Source: Vibrio sp. Y2-5 | Lineage (GTDB): Bacteria > Pseudomonadota > Gammaproteobacteria > Enterobacterales > Vibrionaceae | DNA length: 47,981 bases | Assembly (NCBI RefSeq): GCF_014596725.1 | Contig: NZ_JACVEG010000015.1 | Coordinates: 1-47,981 of the forward strand | Direction: 5' to 3' | Part shown: piece after piece, positions 1 to 7,571 of the stretch | Layout of the letters: every line of letters starts with the position of its first letter | How positions within the stretch are numbered: the first letter of the stretch is position 1 | Notes under the pieces: generated by a model | Database searches by the model: none | What the model saw: only the letters and a program-made list of their open reading frames with translations | What the model was told of the DNA's origin: nothing | Translations under genes and position numbers: made by a program

Positions 1-22
1 AGCGAACGAGCTACTGGCTTAA
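1..22 (+). CDS. tkt: C-terminal end of probable transketolase (partial)
   Basis: Only the last six codons and the TAA stop are inside the window, reading A-N-E-L-L-A. Transketolases of this group end in a similar Lys-Ala-x-Glu-Leu-Leu tail, tkt precedes epd in vibrios, and a strong terminator follows 20 bases after the stop. Together these favour tkt, but six residues cannot prove it. Another frame stays open to a TAG at 40-42 and would give a different tail that I do not recognise. Confidence 0.45.
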
Positions 23-42
23 TCCAATACGATAAAGAATAG

Positions 43-72
43 AAATCCCCGCCATTGTGCGGGGATTTTTTT
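43..72 (+). terminator. Rho-independent terminator after tkt
   Basis: A 10-bp stem (AAATCCCCGC paired with GCGGGGATTT) has a 6-base loop and runs into T residues up to 72. It ends the upstream gene and separates it from epd. Confidence 0.9.
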
Positions 73-172
73 AATGTGAAATAAATGGTTGGATCACCTC
101 TGTTAAGGGTGCGCTTTACGCTGTCATCGGTTAATATCTGTGCCACGAAATTTTAGTCGGTTGATGGTACGG

Positions 173-1198
173 ATGTTAAGAGTCGCAATAAATGGATTCG
201 GGCGAATAGGGCGTAACGTTTTACGCGCTGTTTACGAAAGTGGCAAAGCTCAGCAGATAAAAGTTGTTGCTGTAAATGAGTTGGCTCAGCCTGAGGCTAT
301 GGCGCACTTGTTACAATACGACACCAGCCATGGCCGTTTCGGTAAGAAAATTTCTCACGACCAAGAGCATTTACATATCCACCATGAAAATGGTGAGTTT
401 GATAGTGTCCGAATTCTACACTCTTCAGATATTCATCTATTACCTTGGCGAGATCTCGAAGTCGATATCGTTTTGGATTGTACTGGTGTGTATGGTTCTA
501 AAGCTGATGGTGAAGAGCACATTGCAGCCGGTGCTAAAAAAGTACTATTTTCTCATCCGGGCTCAGCCGATCTTGATAACACAGTTATTTATGGTGTGAA
601 CCACGAAACGCTGACTGCAGAGCAGCACATTGTTTCTAATGGCTCCTGTACCACTAACTGTATTGTGCCGATTATAAAAGTGTTAGACGAAGCGTTTGGT
701 ATTGAATCTGGCACCATTACAACGATTCATTCTTCAATGAATGACCAACAAGTTATCGATGCCTATCACAGTGATTTACGCCGTACCCGATCGGCAAGCC
801 AATCAATTATTCCCGTTGATACAAAATTACATAAAGGGATTGAAAGAATATTTCCGAAATTTTCTAACAAATTTGAGGCGATCTCGGTAAGAGTTCCAAC
901 AGTAAATGTTACTGCGATGGATTTAAGTGTCACTATTAACGAAAATGTGAAAGTTAATGACGTAAATCAAACCATGATCGAGGCATCTCAGTGTACATTA
1001 CACGGCATTGTTGACTATACTGAATCACCGCTCGTATCCATCGATTTTAATCACGATCCGCACAGCGCGATTGTGGATGGCAGCCAAACTCGAGTAAGTA
1101 ACGGACATCTTGTGAAGATGCTCGTTTGGTGTGATAACGAGTGGGGATTTGCTAACCGAATGCTTGATACCGCGTTAGCAATGCAGGCTGCAAAGTAG
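173..1198 (+). CDS. epd: D-erythrose-4-phosphate dehydrogenase
   Basis: Oxidises erythrose 4-phosphate to 4-phosphoerythronate with NAD+, the first step of DXP-dependent pyridoxal phosphate synthesis, in the cytoplasm. The N-terminal Rossmann motif GFGRIGRN follows the start directly. The catalytic Cys lies in SCTTNC (about residue 159), with the partner His in TIHS and a C-terminal WCDNEWGFANRM typical of the GAPDH/Epd superfamily. ASQSIIPVDTKL and DYTESPLVSIDFNHDPHSAIVDG-type segments match Epd rather than GapA. I chose the ATG at 173 (341 aa, E. coli Epd 339). The frame is open to a GTG at 140 and an ATG at 164, and none of the three has a convincing Shine-Dalgarno. It lies upstream of pgk and fba, as in E. 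coli. Confidence 0.93.
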   Translation: MLRVAINGFGRIGRNVLRAVYESGKAQQIKVVAVNELAQPEAMAHLLQYDTSHGRFGKKISHDQEHLHIHHENGEFDSVRILHSSDIHLLPWRDLEVDIVLDCTGVYGSKADGEEHIAAGAKKVLFSHPGSADLDNTVIYGVNHETLTAEQHIVSNGSCTTNCIVPIIKVLDEAFGIESGTITTIHSSMNDQQVIDAYHSDLRRTRSASQSIIPVDTKLHKGIERIFPKFSNKFEAISVRVPTVNVTAMDLSVTINENVKVNDVNQTMIEASQCTLHGIVDYTESPLVSIDFNHDPHSAIVDGSQTRVSNGHLVKMLVWCDNEWGFANRMLDTALAMQAAK

Positions 1199-1284
1199 TT
1201 ACTCTTTGGTGGCGAAATTATTTATTTTATAACTTGAAATAAATATCTGGTGCCCCATATTAGTATGCAGTTTATGATTTTACA

Positions 1285-1306
1285 GGCTCGGCAGGATAGC
1301 CGGGCT
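1285..1306 (+). other. Intercistronic hairpin between epd and pgk
   Basis: GGCTCGGC pairs with GCCGGGCT (8 bp, two G-U pairs) around loop AGGATA. No T tract follows directly, so it looks more like an mRNA stability or processing hairpin, or a weak attenuator, than a full terminator. It ends 27 bases before the pgk ribosome binding site at 1333-1339 (GAGAGGA). Confidence 0.5.
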
Positions 1307-1345
1307 TACAGAAACTTTTCTTTTTAATATTTGAGAGGACAAACC

Positions 1346-2509
1346 ATGTCTGTAATCAAGATGACTGACCTGGATTTAGCAGGTAAACGTGTATTTATCC
1401 GTGCTGACCTAAACGTACCTGTGAAAGATGGCAAAGTGACATCTGATGCACGTATTCTAGCTTCACTACCAACTATCAAACACTGTATTGAAGCTGGCGC
1501 TAAAGTAATGGTGACTTCTCACCTAGGTCGTCCAACTGAAGGCGAATATGCGGAAGAGTTCTCTCTACTACCTGTAGTTAACTACCTAAAAGATGCACTA
1601 GAGTGCGAAGTAAAACTTGCTAAAGATTACCTAGATGGCCTAGAGCTGAACGCTGGTGAGCTTGTTGTTCTTGAAAACGTTCGCTTTAACAAAGGCGAGA
1701 AGAAAAACGAAGAAGAACTATCTAAGAAGTACGCTGCGCTATGTGACATTTTCGTAATGGACGCATTCGGTACTGCACACCGTGCTCAAGCTTCAACTCA
1801 CGGTGTTGGTATGCACGCTCCTGTAGCATGTGCTGGCCCTCTTCTTGCTGCTGAGCTTGAAGCACTAGGTAAAGCAATGGACAAGCCAGAGCGTCCACTT
1901 GTTGCTATCGTTGGTGGTTCTAAAGTTTCTACTAAACTAACAGTTCTAGAATCTCTTTCTAAAATTGCTGACCAACTTGTTGTTGGTGGTGGTATCGCGA
2001 ATACTTTCATCGCAGCAGCTGGTAACAATGTAGGTAAGTCTCTATACGAAGCAGACCTTATCGAAACAGCTCAAAAACTAATGAAAGAGTGTTCTATCCC
2101 AGTTGCTACTGACGTTGCATGTGCGAAAGCATTCGACGAAAACGCAGAAGCTGAAATTAAGAACGTTGCTGATGTTCAAGATGACGACATGATCTTCGAC
2201 CTAGGTCCAGATTCAACTGCGGCTCTTGCTGAAATCATTGGTAATGCAAAAACGATTCTTTGGAACGGCCCTGTAGGTGTATTCGAGTTCAAGAACTTCG
2301 AAGCGGGTACTAAAGGTATTTCAGAAGCTATCGCTAAATCTGCAGGTTTCTCTGTAGCGGGTGGTGGTGACACACTAGCGGCTATCGACAAGTTCGGTAT
2401 CAAAGCTGACGTTTCTTACATCTCAACAGGTGGCGGTGCATTCCTTGAATTCGTTGAAGGTAAAGTACTTCCTGCAGTAGCGATGCTAGAAGAGCGCGCG
2501 AAAGCTTAA
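1346..2509 (+). CDS. pgk: phosphoglycerate kinase
   Basis: Glycolytic enzyme interconverting 1,3-bisphosphoglycerate + ADP and 3-phosphoglycerate + ATP in the cytosol. The PGK signature RVFIRADLNVPVKDG lies near residue 16. The phosphate and nucleotide-binding motifs GGSKVSTK and GGGDTLAA are present, and the C-terminus is STGGGAFLEFVEGK. From the ATG at 1346, which is preceded by GAGAGGA at 7-base spacing, the protein is 387 aa, the same as E. coli Pgk. The TTG at 1331 is in frame but lies ahead of the ribosome binding site, so I rejected it. Leucine is encoded very often by CTA, and codon choice is strongly biased, as expected of a highly expressed Vibrio gene. Confidence 0.98.
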   Translation: MSVIKMTDLDLAGKRVFIRADLNVPVKDGKVTSDARILASLPTIKHCIEAGAKVMVTSHLGRPTEGEYAEEFSLLPVVNYLKDALECEVKLAKDYLDGLELNAGELVVLENVRFNKGEKKNEEELSKKYAALCDIFVMDAFGTAHRAQASTHGVGMHAPVACAGPLLAAELEALGKAMDKPERPLVAIVGGSKVSTKLTVLESLSKIADQLVVGGGIANTFIAAAGNNVGKSLYEADLIETAQKLMKECSIPVATDVACAKAFDENAEAEIKNVADVQDDDMIFDLGPDSTAALAEIIGNAKTILWNGPVGVFEFKNFEAGTKGISEAIAKSAGFSVAGGGDTLAAIDKFGIKADVSYISTGGGAFLEFVEGKVLPAVAMLEERAKA

Positions 2510-2524
2510 TCATCATGATTTATT

Positions 2525-2559
2525 AATAAAGCGGAAATGAGTTTTCCGCTTTATTGTTT
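2525..2559 (+). terminator. Terminator-like hairpin between pgk and fba
   Basis: AATAAAGCGGAAA pairs perfectly with TTTCCGCTTTATT (13 bp) around loop TGAGT. The 3' side is T-rich but has only a short interrupted U tract (GTTTG), so partial read-through into fba is plausible. Confidence 0.75.
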
Positions 2560-2671
2560 GCTGCGTAACAAGCTTGGTTCTGTTAAACTTCAAGTGTTGT
2601 GAGCAGACGTATGAAAGAATTCAAACTCACCGTTTTTATTTATTAAAACGACAGAAAATAGGATCAAATCC

Positions 2672-3748
2672 ATGTCTAAGATCTTCGATTTCGTAAAACC
2701 TGGTGTTATCTCTGGTGATGACGTACAAAAAGTATTTCAAGTAGCTAAAGAGAACAACTTCGCTCTTCCAGCAGTTAACTGTGTGAACACAGATTCTGTG
2801 AACGGCGTACTAGAAGCGGCTGCTAAAGTTAAAGCTCCTGTTATCGTTCAATTTTCTAACGGTGGCGCTGCTTTCTTTGCAGGTAAAGGCGTTAAACTAG
2901 AAGGTCAAGGTGCACAAGTTCTTGGCGCTGTAGCTGGTGCAAAATACGTTCACGCTGTTGCTGAGTCTTACGGTGTGCCTGTAATTCTTCACACTGACCA
3001 CGCAGCTAAGAAACTACTACCTTGGATTGACGGCCTACTAGACGCGGGTGAAGAGTTCTTCGCTCAAACTGGTAAGCCACTATTCTCTTCTCACATGCTA
3101 GACCTTTCTGAAGAGTCTCTAGAAGAGAACATTGAAACATGTGCTAAGTACCTAGAGCGCATGGCTAAAATGAACATGACAATCGAGATCGAACTTGGTT
3201 GTACTGGTGGTGAAGAAGATGGCGTTGATAACTCAGATATGGATTCTTCTGAGCTATACACTTCTCCTGAAGATGTTGCATACGCATACGAGAAACTAAG
3301 TGCTATTAGCCACCGTTTCACTATCGCTGCATCTTTCGGTAACGTACACGGTGTATACCAAGCTGGTAACGTTGTTCTTACTCCAACTATCCTACGTGAT
3401 TCTCAAGCATACGTTTCAGAGAAATTCGGTCTTCCAGCGAATTCTCTAAACTTCGTATTCCACGGTGGTTCTGGTTCTTCTGAAGAAGAAATCAAAGAGT
3501 CTATCTCTTACGGTGTTATCAAAATGAACATCGATACAGATACACAGTGGGCAACTTGGGATGGTATTCGTCAATACGAAGCAGAAAACCACGATTACCT
3601 ACAAGGTCAAATCGGTAACCCAACTGGTGAAGCTGCTCCGAACAAGAAATACTACGATCCACGTGTATGGCTACGTGCTGGTCAAGCTTCTATGGTTACT
3701 CGTCTTGAGAAAGCATTCGCAGACCTTAATGCAGTAGACGTACTATAA
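2672..3748 (+). CDS. fba: class II fructose-1,6-bisphosphate aldolase
   Basis: Zinc-dependent aldolase that cleaves fructose 1,6-bisphosphate into dihydroxyacetone phosphate and glyceraldehyde 3-phosphate. The class II signature around YGVPVILHTDHAAKK carries a metal-binding His. Also present are the second signature LGCTGGEEDGVDN, the FHGGSGSS phosphate loop and MNIDTDTQWA. At 358 aa it is one residue shorter than E. coli FbaA. An AGGA lies upstream of the ATG. It follows pgk with a terminator-like hairpin in the 162-bp gap, so it may have its own promoter as well as read-through from pgk. Codon use is as strongly biased as in pgk (CTA for Leu). Confidence 0.97.
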   Translation: MSKIFDFVKPGVISGDDVQKVFQVAKENNFALPAVNCVNTDSVNGVLEAAAKVKAPVIVQFSNGGAAFFAGKGVKLEGQGAQVLGAVAGAKYVHAVAESYGVPVILHTDHAAKKLLPWIDGLLDAGEEFFAQTGKPLFSSHMLDLSEESLEENIETCAKYLERMAKMNMTIEIELGCTGGEEDGVDNSDMDSSELYTSPEDVAYAYEKLSAISHRFTIAASFGNVHGVYQAGNVVLTPTILRDSQAYVSEKFGLPANSLNFVFHGGSGSSEEEIKESISYGVIKMNIDTDTQWATWDGIRQYEAENHDYLQGQIGNPTGEAAPNKKYYDPRVWLRAGQASMVTRLEKAFADLNAVDVL

Positions 3749-3771
3749 TCTAGACTTTTAGATGCTAGATT

Positions 3772-3799
3772 AAGCCCGCTCTGATGAGCGGGCTTTTTT
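3772..3799 (+). terminator. Rho-independent terminator after fba
   Basis: AAGCCCGCTC and GAGCGGGCTT form a 10-bp perfect stem with loop TGAT, followed by a T run to 3799. Confidence 0.95.
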
Positions 3800-4067
3800 C
3801 TTGTCTAAGAGACAGAAACGCTATTTTTTTCAAAGCACTGGCAGAATGTGAATTTATTGCTTAATCTGATACAGGATCTAGGTAGATGGAATAACCTTTT
3901 GCTGTGTTGTTTGCAAAAATATGACTTAGCAAGATGTTGTACGTCATATCATATAAATCCCACAATGAGTGAAAAGTAGCTGTGCATATTTGTACTGCTA
4001 GGTACGCTCAGTGAGTAAAATAATCGTTTATAAAATATAAAAATTTTTAGTTAGAGGGTAAGAAAGT
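3800..4067. other. AT-rich spacer upstream of mscS
   Basis: The 319-bp gap between fba and mscS holds the fba terminator and then an AT-rich stretch. I see no open frame with a ribosome binding site and no strong hairpin. It should carry the mscS promoter: TATAAA near 4030 is a possible -10 but no good -35 pairs with it. Confidence 0.4.
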
Positions 4068-4931
4068 ATGGCTGGTGAATCTTTGGATATGGAAGCGCCA
4101 ATTGCGGATAGTTTGAATAAAATGAGTGATTGGCTTAGCAGTAATTCAGATTTATTCATTCAATATGGGGTGAATATTGTTTCGGCAATTCTTATCCTGA
4201 TCATTGGTAATATCATTGTTAAAGCCGTGGCGGGTAGTGTCGCTAAAGTTTTGCATAAAAAAGAGATGGACAAAGCGGTAGTTGAGTTTATCCATGGTCT
4301 TGTTCGTTACGTTTTATTCGTTATCGTATTGATTGCAGCATTAGGCCGAGTAGGGGTTGAAACTGCTTCTGTCGTAGCGGTAATTGGTGCGGCTGGTTTA
4401 GCTATTGGTTTGGCTCTGCAAGGTTCTCTTTCCAACTTTGCTGCGGGTGTGTTGATTGTTGGATTCCGTCCATTTAAATCAGGTGATTATGTTGAAGTCT
4501 CGGGTGTCGCGGGTTCGGTTGAAGCGATTCAGATTTTCCAAACTATTCTAAAAACACCAGATAACAAAATGGTCGTTGTACCAAACGGTGCAATCATCGG
4601 TGGTTCAATCACCAACTACTCTCGTCACGCTACTCGTCGTGTTGATTTAGTTATTGGTGTTTCTTATAAAGCGGATCTTCAGTTAACTAAAAAAGTGATT
4701 CGTGAAACGCTAGAAAAAGATTCACGTATTCTGAAAGATCCAGACATCACTATTGGTGTATTGGCTCTAGCCGATTCTTCAGTGAATTTTGTCGTACGTC
4801 CTTGGTGTAAAACAGAAGATTATTGGGGCGTTTACTTCGATTCAATGCAAGAGATTAAAGAAGCGTTGGATGCGAACGGTATTGAAATCCCATTCCCACA
4901 AATGGACGTTCATCTCAACAAGGTCGACTAA
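4068..4931 (+). CDS. mscS: small-conductance mechanosensitive channel MscS
   Basis: Homoheptameric inner-membrane channel that opens under membrane tension and releases solutes on osmotic downshock. Its 287 aa match E. coli MscS (286). Three N-terminal membrane segments lie at about residues 30-57, 68-92 and 97-128. The third is the pore helix, with the small-residue pattern GAAGLAIGLALQGSLSNFAAG. The cytoplasmic beta domain (GDYVEVSGVAGSV) and alpha/beta vestibule follow. AGAGGG precedes the ATG. The mscS, argO, argP and SIMPL neighbourhood is also conserved in E. coli. The gene converges on argO with a shared terminator between them. Confidence 0.96.
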   Translation: MAGESLDMEAPIADSLNKMSDWLSSNSDLFIQYGVNIVSAILILIIGNIIVKAVAGSVAKVLHKKEMDKAVVEFIHGLVRYVLFVIVLIAALGRVGVETASVVAVIGAAGLAIGLALQGSLSNFAAGVLIVGFRPFKSGDYVEVSGVAGSVEAIQIFQTILKTPDNKMVVVPNGAIIGGSITNYSRHATRRVDLVIGVSYKADLQLTKKVIRETLEKDSRILKDPDITIGVLALADSSVNFVVRPWCKTEDYWGVYFDSMQEIKEALDANGIEIPFPQMDVHLNKVD

Positions 4932-4947
4932 TATCGATGATGAATTT

Positions 4948-4976
4948 AAAAACGGAGGCAGTGTCCTCCGTTTTTT
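4948..4976. terminator. Bidirectional terminator between mscS and argO
   Basis: AAAAACGGAGG pairs with CCTCCGTTTTT (11 bp) around CAGTGT, with A and T tracts on the two flanks, so it can serve both convergent genes. Confidence 0.9.
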
Positions 4977-4981
4977 ATGTC

Positions 4982-5614
4982 TCAGCTGAACCACTGAATA
5001 TAGAGGCTCTTGGCTAAAGCAAAAGCGATGATGAACATCATGGTTGCTACGATTAAGTCGATGGTTTTCTTTGTCTTAGGTTTCGATAAAACAGGAGCCA
5101 ATTTAGCTGCTCCAATGGATAAGCCATAGAACCAAACAAAAGAGGCCGCCATAGTACCCAAAGCAAAGGAAAGGCGATCACTTCCTTCAAATTGTCCGCC
5201 AATTGAGCCAAGAATAACCACGGTATCTAAATAGAGATGTGGGTTTAATACAGTAACCGCAAGTGCGCCTAATATAACCGCCCGTCGACCTCGTGCTAGC
5301 TTCTGAGGTTGGCCCTCCTGCTCGTCGGAACTTTGCAAAGCTGCTCGAAATGAAAGCCAGCCATAAAAAGTCAGAAATGCAATACCACCCAGAGTAACAA
5401 TAGTCAGTAGTGTCTCATTTTGAGAAAGCACTGCACCACCGCCAAAAATGCCTAAAGAAATAAAGAACACATCCATAACGCTGCAAATCGTTGCTGTAGT
5501 CAGATGATGGTTTCTTTTGATGCCTTGGTTCAGCACATAAGCATTTTGTGCCCCTATGGGGATAATCATGGTGGCGCCTAGGCTAAATCCCTGTAGCAAT
5601 ATCCAAAAATTCAT
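4982..5614 (-). CDS. argO: arginine exporter ArgO (LysE family)
   Basis: Inner-membrane exporter of arginine (and canavanine, lysine in related proteins). It is 210 aa with about six hydrophobic segments. The N-terminus GFSLGATMIIPIGAQNAYV matches the LysE/ArgO family signature, and NPHLYLDTVVILGSIGGQ and MAASFVWFYGLS match E. coli ArgO segment by segment. It is divergent from argP across a 113-bp AT-rich gap, the classical layout for ArgP-activated argO. Its stop lies 5 bases from the terminator shared with mscS. Regulation by ArgP with arginine as co-effector is inferred from the family and the layout. Confidence 0.93.
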   Translation of the reverse strand: MNFWILLQGFSLGATMIIPIGAQNAYVLNQGIKRNHHLTTATICSVMDVFFISLGIFGGGAVLSQNETLLTIVTLGGIAFLTFYGWLSFRAALQSSDEQEGQPQKLARGRRAVILGALAVTVLNPHLYLDTVVILGSIGGQFEGSDRLSFALGTMAASFVWFYGLSIGAAKLAPVLSKPKTKKTIDLIVATMMFIIAFALAKSLYIQWFS

Positions 5615-5727
5615 AGTCGTTTCTTTAAGGTTTAAGTTAATAAATGTTGAATGAAAAATACGGCATAGATTACTAGAAATAAAACTAATAATATTAATGT
5701 GTCATTAGATACTCTTATGGTGAAATT
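5615..5727. promoter_or_regulatory. argO-argP divergent control region
   Basis: This 113-bp, strongly AT-rich stretch lies between the divergent argO and argP. LysR-type regulators normally bind such a gap to control both sides. I could not assign a specific ArgP site or confident promoter hexamers. Confidence 0.5.
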
Positions 5728-6624
5728 GTGCGTGGTTTAGATTACCGATGGCTAGAAGCGTTAGATCAGATTATTTTGCAAAGAAGCTTTGAGAAAGCCG
5801 CTGCTGTATTGTGCGTGTCGCAATCAGCGGTATCACAAAGAATTAAGCAGCTTGAAAAATGGCTCGCTCAGCCAGTATTAGTGAGAGAAAGCCCGCCAAG
5901 AGTAACACCAGCTGGCCAAAAGTTACTTGGGCTTTATCGTCAGGTTTGTGTTTTGGAGCAGGATATTTTGCCAGATCTTAGTAACGATATCGGTGAAAAG
6001 CCTATCTCTATTTCTATTGCGACCAACGCTGACAGTTTGGCTACATGGTTGCTACCTGCTATTTCTGAGGCGATGAAACAAAGTAATTTGGAAATTCATT
6101 TGGTTGTCGATGATGAACGTAGAACCTTAGATAAACTTAAGAATGGAGAAGTGATTGGGGCTATCAGCCAATCCCCTAGAACTTTGCCGGGTTGTAACGC
6201 AGTTCTGCTCGGTGATATGCCTTACTTGTGTGTGGCTTCGCCTGATTTTTATCGTCGCTATTTCCCTCTAGGAGTCAGCAGACAAACTTTACAAGTGGCA
6301 CCAGCAGTCGCTTACGACAGGCAAGATCTTATCAATGAGCGCTTTGTTTACGACAATTTTGGTTTTGAAATGGTCAGTGAAGTAAAGCACACCGTTGGAA
6401 GCTCGGAAGCCTGTGTAAAAGCCGCGGTGGCGGGGTTCGGTTATTGCATGATTCCAAAAATCCAAATCGCTGAAGAACTGGAAAAAGGGTTATTGATGGA
6501 TATCACGCCGGGGATGTATATAGACCAGAAACTCTACTGGCATCATTGGCAGTTAGAAACGGGAAGTTTGAAGAAATGTTCTCAGGCTTTGGTTGAGTAT
6601 GCGAGAAAAAACTTACCACAGTGA
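5728..6624 (+). CDS. argP: LysR-family transcriptional regulator ArgP (IciA)
   Basis: Activates argO and other genes in response to arginine/lysine in E. coli. The 298 aa compare with 297 in E. coli. The N-terminal winged helix-turn-helix (FEKAAAVLCVSQSAVSQRIK, about residues 21-40) is followed by the co-inducer domain with NADSLATWLLPA, which closely matches E. coli ArgP. LYWHHW near the C-terminus is also conserved. The start is a GTG, because no in-frame ATG lies close enough to retain the conserved RGLDYRWLEALD opening. The Shine-Dalgarno is weak. Confidence 0.93.
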   Translation: MRGLDYRWLEALDQIILQRSFEKAAAVLCVSQSAVSQRIKQLEKWLAQPVLVRESPPRVTPAGQKLLGLYRQVCVLEQDILPDLSNDIGEKPISISIATNADSLATWLLPAISEAMKQSNLEIHLVVDDERRTLDKLKNGEVIGAISQSPRTLPGCNAVLLGDMPYLCVASPDFYRRYFPLGVSRQTLQVAPAVAYDRQDLINERFVYDNFGFEMVSEVKHTVGSSEACVKAAVAGFGYCMIPKIQIAEELEKGLLMDITPGMYIDQKLYWHHWQLETGSLKKCSQALVEYARKNLPQ

Positions 6625-6719
6625 GCATGTCAAGATTGTGTGATTTACATCCACTGAGGCTGGGACTGAAATATTTTTCATCTATTATTGAGCAATAGGT
6701 TTTGAATTAGGGGAATGAA

Positions 6720-7415
6720 ATGAAAGCACTTTCTGTAATGGTTCTAGCGGTATTGAGTATGTTTTCAGTGGCGGCACAAGCACAGGAATTCGACTTTCCG
6801 CATGTGGTGACGTCTGGTTATGGTGAAGTTATCGCGACGCCAGATATGGCGCAGTTTTCAGTCAAAGTGGTCGAAATAACTATGAATGCGGAACAAGCGA
6901 AAGAGAGTGTTGACAACATAGTTACTTCATTTATCAAACACCTTACTCAAGCAGGTGTGAAAGAGTCTCAAATAACCAGTTCAAACCTCTACTTAACTCC
7001 TCAATATCACTATCCGAAAACCGGCAAGCCTGAACTGGTAGGTTATCGTGCGATCAGAAATGTTTCTGTTGAAGTCGATGATTTATCCAATTTGAATGAG
7101 TACTTAGATATCGCTCTGGAAGAGAAAATAAATCAAGTGGACGATATTCAATTAAAAGTTCGCGATGAAGAAAAATATCAACAACAAGCGCGTATGGCGG
7201 CTATCAAAGATGCTCAACAGAAAGCGCAGTCTTTAGCTGAGGGATTTGGACGTGAATTAGATGGTGTGTGGCGCATCGACTACAATGCACCGATGAGAAA
7301 AGCGGTGTTAACACGAGCTGCGACATTCAGTGAAGACTCGGCGGTCAGCAACAGCTATCAAGATTCCACCTTGGTTATTCGAGACAATGTAAACGTTATA
7401 TATAAGCTTAACTAA
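6720..7415 (+). CDS. yggE: periplasmic SIMPL-domain protein (YggE-like, DUF541)
   Basis: A secreted protein of the SIMPL/DUF541 family. E. coli YggE has been linked to oxidative-stress tolerance, but the biochemical role is unclear. A signal peptide covers residues 1-21 (hydrophobic core VMVLAVLSMFSV, AQA before the predicted cut). The rest is one SIMPL domain opening with SGYGEVIATPDMAQFSVKV, with the conserved QKAQSLAEGFG segment near residue 170. AGGGGA lies 5-6 bases before the ATG. In E. coli, yggE also sits between argP and argO/mscS, which supports orthology. At 231 aa it is slightly shorter than E. coli YggE. Confidence 0.85.
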   Translation: MKALSVMVLAVLSMFSVAAQAQEFDFPHVVTSGYGEVIATPDMAQFSVKVVEITMNAEQAKESVDNIVTSFIKHLTQAGVKESQITSSNLYLTPQYHYPKTGKPELVGYRAIRNVSVEVDDLSNLNEYLDIALEEKINQVDDIQLKVRDEEKYQQQARMAAIKDAQQKAQSLAEGFGRELDGVWRIDYNAPMRKAVLTRAATFSEDSAVSNSYQDSTLVIRDNVNVIYKLN

Positions 7416-7504
7416 ATTTTAAATTATTGATAATTATAGTAATAATATGCGACGTTTTTAACAGTTTTAATTGAGAGGGATATTATTTAGGCGCTACTTT
7501 TTTA

Positions 7505-7532
7505 TTCAGATTACTATCAATGGTGATATAAT
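7505..7532 (+). promoter_or_regulatory. Extended -10 promoter for the GGDEF gene
   Basis: TATAAT at 7527-7532 is preceded by TGA, giving the extended -10 form TGnTATAAT. A weak -35 candidate, TTCAGA, lies at 7505-7510 (16-bp spacer). A GC-rich GCGCGCC discriminator follows, so transcription should start near 7539, about 33 bases before the ATG. Confidence 0.6.
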
Positions 7533-7571
7533 GCGCGCCTTTCAATTTGCTGCTACTTGTAAGTCTGGGTT

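Noticed and set aside
7425..7450. Fur-box-like TTGATAATTATAGTAATAA after the SIMPL gene
   Set aside because: Only one half resembles GATAATGAT; the match is what an AT-rich gap gives by chance.
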